Of a stretch of 64,000 bases of DNA, positions 47,216 to 55,533 are shown piece by piece. How positions within the stretch are numbered: the stretch's first letter is position 1; each line of letters starts with the position of its first letter. The DNA lies in contig NZ_QPCG01000005.1 in NCBI RefSeq assembly GCF_003351025.1, forward strand, positions 567,165 to 631,164. The letters run 5' to 3'. Made by a program: the position numbers and the translations under genes. The stretch comes from Mucilaginibacter endophyticus. GTDB lineage: Bacteria; Bacteroidota; Bacteroidia; Sphingobacteriales; Sphingobacteriaceae. The notes beneath the pieces are model-generated. The model saw only the letters and a program-made list of their open reading frames with translations. It had not been told where the DNA came from and made no database searches.

Positions 47216-50200
47216 TTGAATTCTTACACCTTTCATATCAACCTGTATGACCTGGCCGCCCTCGGAACAATATTCGTTGGGCTTACCTTCGCTTTGCTTC
47301 TATGGTTCACAAAAAGCGTCAATCGCTCTGCAAACCGCTTTCTTGCCCTGGCTCTGGCCACAATGGTTTTGTGGATGATACGGGTTTTGGGCATCGACAT
47401 GCGGCTGGAAATTTATCTGCCCGGATGGGATAGGTTACCTATGCAATTTTTACTGGCTATGGGGCCGATGATCTATTTCTATGTGCTGAAAATAACGCGC
47501 CCCGAGTTCAAATTTACTTGGAAGCACCTGCTGCATTTCAGTCCGTTGTTGCTGGAGCAAGCTGTGTTGATATTGGCGATCAAAGAAAATACACGCACAG
47601 GAGCTGCTACCTATATAACCAATACTTTTCAAGTGCTAAACCCGGTACTTCAGCTGCTCATCTTTATTTCAATCATAATTTATCTGTATAAATCTCATCA
47701 GCTTATACAGCATTTTTACAAGCGGCTGCAACCCGTTTTAATGGACAGGTCGCTTCTTGAATTTCGATGGCTGCGCCGTTTGTTGGCAGCTACGGCCCTG
47801 TTGTGGACCTTATGGATCGCCTATGCCGCCGTAGACTATTTCGGCTACCGCAATCAATTGGGTACACACGTTTATTATACTTTTTACATCTTCCTGGCGG
47901 TAATCATTATATGGACTTCGATGGCCGCTTTCCTGAGGCCACAGGCAGCATTAATCGTGCATCAGTCTACGCCCCTTAGGTCATCGCCAACGGGAGAATC
48001 AAAGAGTAAAGGGATTTGGTTGAAGAGGGCAATGGAAACCAACCTGTATTACCAGGACTCCGAATTAACGCTGAGCTCATTGGCCGGAAAACTTGATCTG
48101 CATACACATGAACTATCGCGTATCCTTAATACGGTACTTAAAAAAAGCTTTAATGATTTTGTTAACGAATACCGTGTGAGGGATGTGGCAGCAAAAATGC
48201 AGGACCCCGCTTACGATCATATCACTTTTCTGGGCATAGCCTATGAAGCTGGATTTAATTCGCAAAGTACCTTTACCCGTGTTTTTAAACAAATGACCGG
48301 GCAAAGCCCGATGGAGTATAAAAATAACCTGAAAAAGGATTGCTCAACTTATAAATTGGGCATTCACCCTCAATTTGCGCCCGTAATTTCGAATCGTGAT
48401 ACCATTCCTAAGTGGTCTCCTTCGAAATCAAATCGCGGCACTATGTTTAAAAATTACTTAAAAATCGCCTTCCGGAGTTTCTGGAAACACAAGGTATTTA
48501 CAATGATCAACATTGTAGGGCTTTCAATCGGTATCAGCGCCTCGCTGGTAATTTATTTGATAGTACACTACGATTTTTCATTTGATAAGTTTCATAAGGA
48601 TAGCGACAGGATATATCGCGTGGTATCCAATTTTAAATTTCAGGGAAATGAGAGCCATAGCTATGGGGTTACCACCCCGATGGCTGCAGGGATAAAGGCT
48701 AACGTTACCGGGGTCGAAATAGTTGCGCCCTTGTATACATTGAACCCTGATGTAATGGTTACCGATAAAAACAACGCGCCCGTAAAGCTTAAAGGACAAG
48801 ATCATATTACCCTGGCCGACCAGAACTATTTTAAGATAGTCAATTACACGTGGCTTGCAGGTTCGCCTACAACGGCGTTAAACGAACCTTACCATGTTGT
48901 ACTTACTTCCGAGCGGGCAAAGGTTTACTTTCCCTCGCTTAGTTACGAGCAGATGATTGGTAAAACGGTAACTTATGATACCTTAAAGACAACAGTATCC
49001 GGCATAGTTGAAACCATAAAAGAGAATACTGATTTTTCTGCCCACGACTTTATTTCGTTCAGTTCGGGCAACCTCAAAAACAGGTTGGGTATGGATATGC
49101 AGCTGGACAGTTGGGGAAGCACCAACTCGGCATCGGAGGTGTTTATTAAACTGAATCCGAAAGCTTCGGCTGCAAACGTGCAAAAGCAGGTTAACGCCTT
49201 GTATAAAAAGAGCAACCCGCAAAGTGCCGAAGACCTCAAAAACGCGAGTGAGCAAACCTATACCGTTCAGCCTTTGAGCGATATCCATTTTAACCAGCTA
49301 TATGGTACTTTTGATTTTAGCGGGCCTGCAAGTAAAAGTAAATCGTATATGTTGCTGGCCATTGCAGGTTTCCTGCTGCTGTTAGGATGTATCAACTTTA
49401 TCAATTTAACCACGGCGCAGGCTACCCAGCGGGCAAAAGAAATCGGTATCCGTAAAACCATGGGAAGCAGCCGTCCACAGTTGATCATGCAGTTTTTGAG
49501 CGAAACATTTTTGATTACGCTTTTCGCGGTGATTATTTCAATCGGCTTAACACCGTTGATCTTAAAACTGTTCTCGGGTTTTGTAGCCCCTGGTGTAAAA
49601 GCCAATTTTCTGCAGCAGCCCGATATATTTATATTCCTGTTTGTGTTAACAGTTATCGTTAGCATATTATCAGGCTTTTATCCCGCGCTTATGCTGTCGG
49701 GTTATAAACCTGTTTCGGTGCTCAAAAACCAGGTGCAAAGCGGCACTCACAAAACCCGGAATGCCTGGCTGCGCAAATCCCTTACCGTATCGCAGTTTAT
49801 AATTGCCCAGTTTTTTATTATGGCTACCATGTTGGTAAGCAAGCAGATTTATTATGCCCTGCATAAGGACCTCGGTTTTAAAAAAGAAGCTATTGTTTAT
49901 GCCCAAACCCCGTACAAGGTTGGTAAAGCGTCTACAAACAAGGTGATGTTAAACAAACTCGGCGCCCTGCCCGGTGTTGAAATGGTAAGCCTTGGGTATT
50001 TCCCTCCTTCATCAGGGGCAACAAATGCTACAAATGCACTTTATAAGGATGGAAAAAAGGAAATCATCACTTCGGTTGAAATAAAATATGCCGATGAAAA
50101 TTATATTAAACTTTATCATATCAAAATATTAGCCGGCCGGAATATTACTGCTGCGGATAGTACAACAGGTGTGGTAATTAATGAAAAGTACGCCCGTACC

Positions 50201-50920
50201 ATTGGATTTGCAAACCCGGGCGACGCGATTGGCAAAACGCTGGAAAAACTGAACAATTCAAAATCCCGGCGTATTGTTGGTATTGCCGGTAATTTCTATA
50301 CCCATTCATTACAGTCGCCGATAGGTCCCCTGGTTATTCTCTCGCCCGGCGGTAACAACTTCTTTCATAATAGCGTTATCCATATTGCCCTGAAACCTGA
50401 AACTCCTGGCAGCCTTTCCTGGTCAAAAACAATGACCGCAATGAACAAGATCTGGAAAGAATTTTACCCCGACGACGATACTAATTATAAGTTTTACGAT
50501 AAATCGATAGAGCAATTCTACGATCAGGAGAAACAAACGTCTACCTTATTAAGCTGGGCTACTGGTCTTTCCATATTCATCAGTTGCCTCGGCCTGCTGG
50601 GCCTGGCTATTTATACAACCGGTCAGCGTACCAAGGAGATTGGCATACGCAAGGTGCTCGGCGCGTCGGTTACGGAAATTGTACGCTTACTCTCTACCGA
50701 ATTGATATTGCTTATCCTGTTGGCGTTCGTAATTGTGACACCGCTGGCTTGGTGGGCTATGAACAAATGGATGGAAAGCTATGCAGATAAAACTCAGATC
50801 AGTTGGTGGATATTTGCAGCAAGTGGCGCAGGAATGCTATTAACTGCCTTTATTACATCAAGCTTCCAGACAATCAGAGCAGCTGTTGTGAACCCGGTAA
50901 AAAGCTTGCGAAGCGAATGA
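47216..50920 (+). CDS. Fusion: seven-helix membrane region, AraC HTH and MacB/FtsX-type ABC permease (copy 2)
   Basis: 1234 residues from TTG at 47216; no in-frame ATG exists between the upstream stop at 47150 and the conserved core. The seven-helix part (about 1-250) is close to the copy at 14853-18464, roughly two residues in three by eye. The AraC DNA-binding domain is at about 268-370 (E-L-S-R-I-L-N-T-V-L-K-K-S-F-N-D-F-V-N-E). The FtsX-type permease starts at M410 (M-F-K-N-Y-L-K-I-A-F-R-S-F) and ends N-P-V-K-S-L-R-S-E. The periplasmic cores of the two copies differ much more than their N-terminal parts. No ABC ATPase is adjacent. The homologous start codon of copy 1 is ATA here (47192). 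Confidence 0.88.
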   Translation: MNSYTFHINLYDLAALGTIFVGLTFALLLWFTKSVNRSANRFLALALATMVLWMIRVLGIDMRLEIYLPGWDRLPMQFLLAMGPMIYFYVLKITRPEFKFTWKHLLHFSPLLLEQAVLILAIKENTRTGAATYITNTFQVLNPVLQLLIFISIIIYLYKSHQLIQHFYKRLQPVLMDRSLLEFRWLRRLLAATALLWTLWIAYAAVDYFGYRNQLGTHVYYTFYIFLAVIIIWTSMAAFLRPQAALIVHQSTPLRSSPTGESKSKGIWLKRAMETNLYYQDSELTLSSLAGKLDLHTHELSRILNTVLKKSFNDFVNEYRVRDVAAKMQDPAYDHITFLGIAYEAGFNSQSTFTRVFKQMTGQSPMEYKNNLKKDCSTYKLGIHPQFAPVISNRDTIPKWSPSKSNRGTMFKNYLKIAFRSFWKHKVFTMINIVGLSIGISASLVIYLIVHYDFSFDKFHKDSDRIYRVVSNFKFQGNESHSYGVTTPMAAGIKANVTGVEIVAPLYTLNPDVMVTDKNNAPVKLKGQDHITLADQNYFKIVNYTWLAGSPTTALNEPYHVVLTSERAKVYFPSLSYEQMIGKTVTYDTLKTTVSGIVETIKENTDFSAHDFISFSSGNLKNRLGMDMQLDSWGSTNSASEVFIKLNPKASAANVQKQVNALYKKSNPQSAEDLKNASEQTYTVQPLSDIHFNQLYGTFDFSGPASKSKSYMLLAIAGFLLLLGCINFINLTTAQATQRAKEIGIRKTMGSSRPQLIMQFLSETFLITLFAVIISIGLTPLILKLFSGFVAPGVKANFLQQPDIFIFLFVLTVIVSILSGFYPALMLSGYKPVSVLKNQVQSGTHKTRNAWLRKSLTVSQFIIAQFFIMATMLVSKQIYYALHKDLGFKKEAIVYAQTPYKVGKASTNKVMLNKLGALPGVEMVSLGYFPPSSGATNATNALYKDGKKEIITSVEIKYADENYIKLYHIKILAGRNITAADSTTGVVINEKYARTIGFANPGDAIGKTLEKLNNSKSRRIVGIAGNFYTHSLQSPIGPLVILSPGGNNFFHNSVIHIALKPETPGSLSWSKTMTAMNKIWKEFYPDDDTNYKFYDKSIEQFYDQEKQTSTLLSWATGLSIFISCLGLLGLAIYTTGQRTKEIGIRKVLGASVTEIVRLLSTELILLILLAFVIVTPLAWWAMNKWMESYADKTQISWWIFAASGAGMLLTAFITSSFQTIRAAVVNPVKSLRSE

Positions 50921-50988
50921 TTTGTATGAGAAGCAAAAAGAGCTTTGATTGTATATTAAGCAAAAACTTCCCGATGAGATTATCATAC

Positions 50989-51020
50989 AAAGCAAGGCCA
51001 TCTAAAAATGGCCTTGCTTT
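50989..51020 (+). terminator. Rho-independent terminator after the second fusion gene
   Basis: A perfect 13-bp stem (50989-51001 with 51008-51020, core GCAAGGCCAT/ATGGCCTTGC) with a 6-base loop, followed by a T-rich tract. It ends the plus-strand fusion transcript. Confidence 0.8.
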
Positions 51021-51072
51021 TGGAGCTTTTGTAAGCACTTAAACTCCAATATTTATTGCTGCAGAATTGCCG

Positions 51073-51438
51073 TTACAATAGGGCCAATATCAGTACGGCA
51101 GTAAGTTGATCAGTAAGCGAATAACGTTGCTGGATAAAAGCCGGATCATTGTAAGCTACCCATGTTTTATCCTCGCCGTTTTTCCAGGCGATAACTTTAA
51201 GGGGCAGGTCGAGCGCTGTCGCGGGATTAAACTCCATTATCAACCCTCCTTTAGCCGGGTTACCAAATAAGAGAAACTCAAGTGGCGGAAGGTTGATCCC
51301 GCCTTTAAGCGCTTCTGCCTGCTGATCTATCCTCGCATAAATGGTAATGCCTTTTTGTTTTAAGGCATTCTCCAGGCGGTCGATTACTTCTTTCACCGTA
51401 TGAACGGTCTGTCTGATAATAACTCCTGTTGGATTCAT
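51073..51438 (-). CDS. DUF302-domain protein
   Basis: A 121-residue cytoplasmic protein with the DUF302 pattern: an N-terminal amphipathic helix (T-V-K-E-V-I-D-R-L-E-N-A-L-K-Q-K-G), the strand I-T-I-Y-A-R-I-D-Q-Q-A-E-A and then L-L-F-G-N-P-A-K-G-G. The family is often found beside redox or metal-stress genes; its biochemical role is unknown. It lies 335 bp downstream of the copper-efflux operon on the same strand and could be a separate unit. Confidence 0.88.
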   Translation of the reverse strand: MNPTGVIIRQTVHTVKEVIDRLENALKQKGITIYARIDQQAEALKGGINLPPLEFLLFGNPAKGGLIMEFNPATALDLPLKVIAWKNGEDKTWVAYNDPAFIQQRYSLTDQLTAVLILALL

Positions 51439-51773
51439 GGTTTTAGGTTTTAGTATTTTAAGCCAATTTTATTGCAGCAGGTAAGTTAACAGGTATAAGG
51501 TTATGCAGATACATAGTTAGCAAATATTCTTATATAGGCAACCGGGTTTGTTCGCCTAATTTAACGGAAGATTTAAAGATCTAATTTATATCATATTTCA
51601 CCTGCAAGGTTTTCTGGTTTCATACGCTTAATTTTTTTCAAAGTGCGGTTCGGTTTTGATATTGAAAGTAATTTGCTTGAAATAACCGAAGGGGTAGTTA
51701 AAGCCCCTTCGCCCGTGTAACCGGATTGTTCCTAAATTATGTAAGGTAAAAGTGGAGACAACGAACTGCTTAA
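51439..51773. other. Intergenic region between the Cus operon and the DUF302 gene
   Basis: No gene is visible. CGAAGGGG at 51687-51694 and CCCCTTCG at 51704-51711 form an 8-bp hairpin with a 9-base loop, a likely terminator for the efflux operon. The remaining A/T-rich part must hold the DUF302 promoter. Confidence 0.5.
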
Positions 51774-53015
51774 TCACATTTTCATACCGGCCATATTGTC
51801 GCCACCATTCTTAAATATCGCTTCACTATTTAACAAGTAAGCCCCGTTAGTGACCACTATATCTCCTGCGTTTAAACCGGACAGAATGGATACATAATTC
51901 TGGTTGCCGTTTCCTGGTTTGATCATCCGGGATGAAAAGCTTCCATCGGAATTTTTAACCCATACCAGGCTGCCTTTTCCATCCGTTAAAATAGCCGAAG
52001 CGGGTACTGCCAAAGCCTGATTATTACCATTGCCAATAGCTATATAACCCAACATTCCTGATCTGATCAAGCCTTGAGGATTAGGAATACTAATCCTGAT
52101 CAGGTTAACTTTGGAGGCATCAGATAGCTCGGGGTTAATAAACTCAATTTTGCCATTGATAGCCTGTCCGCCCAGATCCGGGAAGGAAACACTAACCCGG
52201 TCATTTTCCTTATAACTGTTTATTTCGCTGGCATATAATTGGGCTTCTACCCACAAATTATTTAATCCTTGTGTTTTTAGGATAGACATACCTTCGGTCA
52301 CATAATCACCTTCATGAACAGCTATTTCGCTAACAGTTCCGCTAACCTTACTTAGTATCGTTGTTGTAGCAGATACTTTACCGGAAGTTGCGATATTACT
52401 GATCTGTGCGGGTGACAGCCCCCAAAGTTGAAGTTTGTTTTCGGCAGCGCTGATCAGTTGTTTGTAATCTACATCCGGATTATGCAGCAATTTTTGTTGC
52501 TGTTTGGCTAATAAATATTCCTTTTCCGCTTCCTGCAGATCTTCGCTGTAGAGCGAATAAACCGGCTGCCCGATGGCTATTTCTTCGCCGGTAGTCCGTA
52601 CAAATAATTGCTGGATCCGGCCCGCTAACCTGGCGCTTAACTCTTCCGATCGCGTGTCATCGGTTGTAACAGTTCCGGTTAATGTTTTTTCGCTGCCGGT
52701 ATTCTCCTCTCTTACAGTATCAGTCTGTATGCCTGCCAACTGAATTTGCGTGGCTGTCAGGCTGATTTTATTTGTGCTCATGTCCATACTGCCGGTAGTT
52801 TCTACTTTGATCAGTTTCATGCCACAGATGGGGCAGTTCCCCGGATGATCTTCATGGATCTGCGGATGCATGGAGCATGTATAATATGCCTTGCTTATCG
52901 CTGTAGCTGTGGTTGCTTTTGGTTTTTGTTTACAGGCCGTAAAAAGCGCGGCGAACAACACTGCAAGTGTTAAGAAACTGGCTGTACCTAATCTTAAAAA
53001 ATATCTTCTATTCAT
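51774..53015 (-). CDS. CusB-like RND adaptor with heavy-metal-binding domain (second of two)
   Basis: About 413 residues. The start is ATG at 53015, which overlaps the upstream adaptor stop by eight bases; an in-frame GTG at 53042 is less likely. After a lipoprotein-like signal (about 1-27, F-T-A-C) comes a heavy-metal-binding domain with Y-T-C-S-M-H-P and C-P-I-C-G-M, then barrel-sandwich, helical hairpin and beta-barrel regions as in CusB. The last residues D-N-M-A-G-M-K-M add more methionines. It probably captures Cu(I)/Ag(I) in the periplasm and passes it to the pump. It is a diverged duplicate of the gene upstream. Confidence 0.9.
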   Translation of the reverse strand: MNRRYFLRLGTASFLTLAVLFAALFTACKQKPKATTATAISKAYYTCSMHPQIHEDHPGNCPICGMKLIKVETTGSMDMSTNKISLTATQIQLAGIQTDTVREENTGSEKTLTGTVTTDDTRSEELSARLAGRIQQLFVRTTGEEIAIGQPVYSLYSEDLQEAEKEYLLAKQQQKLLHNPDVDYKQLISAAENKLQLWGLSPAQISNIATSGKVSATTTILSKVSGTVSEIAVHEGDYVTEGMSILKTQGLNNLWVEAQLYASEINSYKENDRVSVSFPDLGGQAINGKIEFINPELSDASKVNLIRISIPNPQGLIRSGMLGYIAIGNGNNQALAVPASAILTDGKGSLVWVKNSDGSFSSRMIKPGNGNQNYVSILSGLNAGDIVVTNGAYLLNSEAIFKNGGDNMAGMKM

Positions 53016-54264
53016 GACCTTGTATTTTAATAAAGCTTTCACTGTCTGTTAAATATTGGCCATTGGATGCCAGGCTATCTGTTAAATCCAGTCCTTTAGT
53101 AATAAGTACTTCGTTATCAAGCGTAATGCCTGAGCTTACCTGTTGAGCTTGAAAGGCCGCGCCGCTTTTTAACCAAACAATTTTATTTTGGCCCAAATCA
53201 ACCAGTGCCGATCGTGGAATCCATAAACCGTTTGTGCTTCCGGTTTTTATTTCAGCCTTAACAATGGTATTTGCTTTTAACTCATGATCCATATTATCAA
53301 TATAAACCCGGATACTGGTTGTTTTATCGCCTTGTTGCAAAACAGGCTCGATGAAGTTAACCTTACCCCTGATAGTCTTGCCGGGCACATCCGGTAATGT
53401 AATTGAGACTGGTTGGTTTAACTTAAGGCCCGAAACGGCGGAGCGGTCAATTTTTATAATGGCCCAAAGTTTATGCGGGTTCACCACGTTAAACAAAGTT
53501 TGTCCTTTCTCAACGTACATACCCTCCTTTACAGATAAGGGTAGGTTACTTGCAAAATCGGATGGTGCTGAGGCCTGAGCCGTTCCTAACATTTGGCTAT
53601 GTGGCAAATCATGTACATGGCCCTCGTAAGCGCTATACACCGGCAGGCTGTAAAATGCTTGCCTGGTTTTAATAACATGGTTAATCTGCGCTTCGGTCAT
53701 GCCCAGTAATAACAATTTCTGCCTTGAAGCTGCAATTAATGATGCTTCCTGAGTGGAGTTTTTTGTCAGATAGATCAGATCCTGCTGGGCGGTAACCATA
53801 TCCGGACTATAGATGTCAAAAATGCGCTGCCCCTTATGTATTTCCTGGAAGGCATATTTGATATATAATTTTTCGATACGGCCAGAGAAACGCGAGGCAA
53901 TATTGTTAAATGTACGTGTATCAAAGTCAAGATAACCCTGTGCTGAGATCGATGTAGGAACTTCCTTTTCTTTAGGTATAATAGCATTAACTGTTGATAG
54001 CACCGAAGAATTGACCGGCTGTAACACGGTATTTAAGCTGATACCCGAACCTTCACTGGCCTGGCCGGATTTTTTTACCAGCGTCATACCGCAGATAGGG
54101 CAACTGCCGGGATGGTCTTCCAGTATTTGCGGGTGCATAGGGCAGGTATATTTTACATCTGTTTTAACCTGTACCTCGGCTGCTTTCTTTTTTTGATCAG
54201 AGCAGGAAGCAAACAATAACAGGCCGGATAACAAACCGATCACGATGATTTTAATGTTCTTCAT
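53008..54264 (-). CDS. CusB-like RND adaptor with heavy-metal-binding domain (first of two)
   Basis: A 418-residue lipoprotein (lipobox F-A-S-C near residue 21). The metal domain reads Y-T-C-P-M-H-P-Q, then C-P-I-C-G-M-T (about 39-65) and precedes CusB-type barrel-sandwich and hairpin domains (F-S-G-R-I-E-K-L-Y-I near 130). Its start overlaps the end of the TolC gene by four bases (ATGA), and its stop overlaps the next adaptor by eight bases. All three are therefore translationally coupled. It links the metal pump to the outer-membrane channel. Confidence 0.92.
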   Translation of the reverse strand: MKNIKIIVIGLLSGLLLFASCSDQKKKAAEVQVKTDVKYTCPMHPQILEDHPGSCPICGMTLVKKSGQASEGSGISLNTVLQPVNSSVLSTVNAIIPKEKEVPTSISAQGYLDFDTRTFNNIASRFSGRIEKLYIKYAFQEIHKGQRIFDIYSPDMVTAQQDLIYLTKNSTQEASLIAASRQKLLLLGMTEAQINHVIKTRQAFYSLPVYSAYEGHVHDLPHSQMLGTAQASAPSDFASNLPLSVKEGMYVEKGQTLFNVVNPHKLWAIIKIDRSAVSGLKLNQPVSITLPDVPGKTIRGKVNFIEPVLQQGDKTTSIRVYIDNMDHELKANTIVKAEIKTGSTNGLWIPRSALVDLGQNKIVWLKSGAAFQAQQVSSGITLDNEVLITKGLDLTDSLASNGQYLTDSESFIKIQGHE

Positions 54265-55529
54265 TTGTTCTGATTATTTAATGTCAATGCTGTAGTTTCA
54301 TTCTCCCGTTCATAAGCAACCTGCAAGGTTAACAGTTCTTGCAAACGGTCTAAAGCGTTCATCCTTGATGTTTGCAGGTCTTTAATGACAAGTAGCACAG
54401 ATGGCAAGTCACCTGTATTCTGATCGTAGGCCAGTAAGGCTGTCTTATAACCATTTTGTAAAGCAGGAATAATATTTTGCTGATAGTTGCTGATCTGTTT
54501 TTTCTTACTGGCCATATCTGTTTTTATACCGGCCAGTTGCCCTTGTACCTGGTTGAGTACATCCATTTTTCGTTGCTGTAATTCCTCCGTTTCATAGCGG
54601 ATTCCTTTCAGATTGGCCTTATATTCTTTGGATGCCCATGGAACTATAGGAATAGTAACCGAAGCCATGAGGATATACTGATTGGCCATTCCGCCATAAC
54701 TAAGCATATGGCCCGCCTGTATCCCAAAATCGGGCTTGCGTTTGCTGTATTCAACCTTTGCGTTTAGGGCCTGTAATTCGATATTTCTGTTGATGCTTCT
54801 AATATCGCTCCGGGCATTGGCAAGTGTTGCGGTATCGGTTAGCGTGTTTTCATAGTTATTTAGTATGATGGTAGTGTCCACCGAAAAGATAGTTTGTTTA
54901 TCCTTGTTCATCAGCGTATTGAGCATGATGTTCCTTTGGCTGATCTCATTGTTTAATTGATCACGGGTGTTATCCAGTTCATATAAATCGGCTTTGGCCT
55001 TATAAATATTACTGAGCTTTTCTTTGCCATAGGTTAGCCGGATATTGGCATCTTTAAGCATGTATTCCAGCAGGTTTTGAGTACGCTGCAGCTGGATGAG
55101 TTTTTTCTCCAGCACCACCCGCTCATAATAATATTGCTTTGCCTGCGCCACCAGTTGATTTTTCAGATAGTCTTTATCCGCTGCAGTTACTTTGGATACA
55201 CCTTTCATATAATCTTCTTTGGCCCGGAGCTTTGCCGGATTAGTGAACATTTGTTCGGCCTGAATCATAAATGAACCTCCGTTTGGGTTAAACTGGTAGG
55301 GCACCTGATACTGGCCTGCGCTGATCTTAGGGGCATCTAAACTTTTAGCCCCGGTAGCGTAGGCATCCTGTGCGCCGGCTTTTGCAACTAAAGCTTGCAA
55401 TGCCGGGTTGTCGGCCACACGGGCTATAACGCTGTCTAAAGGCAGGCGTTGTGTTTGTGCCTGCGCCTGCGCCGACAGGTATGCAAAACAAGTAAGCAGC
55501 GCAATTATAATTTGAAATTTCGTTTTCAT
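54261..55529 (-). CDS. TolC-family outer-membrane channel (CusC-like)
   Basis: A 422-residue protein with a signal peptide (to A-Q-A-Q), coiled-coil OEP helices (D-Q-L-N-N-E-I-S-Q-R-N-I-M-L-N-T-L-M) and a second repeat with K-K-Q-I-S-N-Y-Q-Q-N-I-I-P-A-L-Q-N-G-Y. It lies between the pump and the adaptor genes, which fits the CusC role in copper/silver export. It begins 4 bp after the pump stop. Confidence 0.9.
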   Translation of the reverse strand: MKTKFQIIIALLTCFAYLSAQAQAQTQRLPLDSVIARVADNPALQALVAKAGAQDAYATGAKSLDAPKISAGQYQVPYQFNPNGGSFMIQAEQMFTNPAKLRAKEDYMKGVSKVTAADKDYLKNQLVAQAKQYYYERVVLEKKLIQLQRTQNLLEYMLKDANIRLTYGKEKLSNIYKAKADLYELDNTRDQLNNEISQRNIMLNTLMNKDKQTIFSVDTTIILNNYENTLTDTATLANARSDIRSINRNIELQALNAKVEYSKRKPDFGIQAGHMLSYGGMANQYILMASVTIPIVPWASKEYKANLKGIRYETEELQQRKMDVLNQVQGQLAGIKTDMASKKKQISNYQQNIIPALQNGYKTALLAYDQNTGDLPSVLLVIKDLQTSRMNALDRLQELLTLQVAYERENETTALTLNNQNK

Positions 55530-55533
55530 GTTT

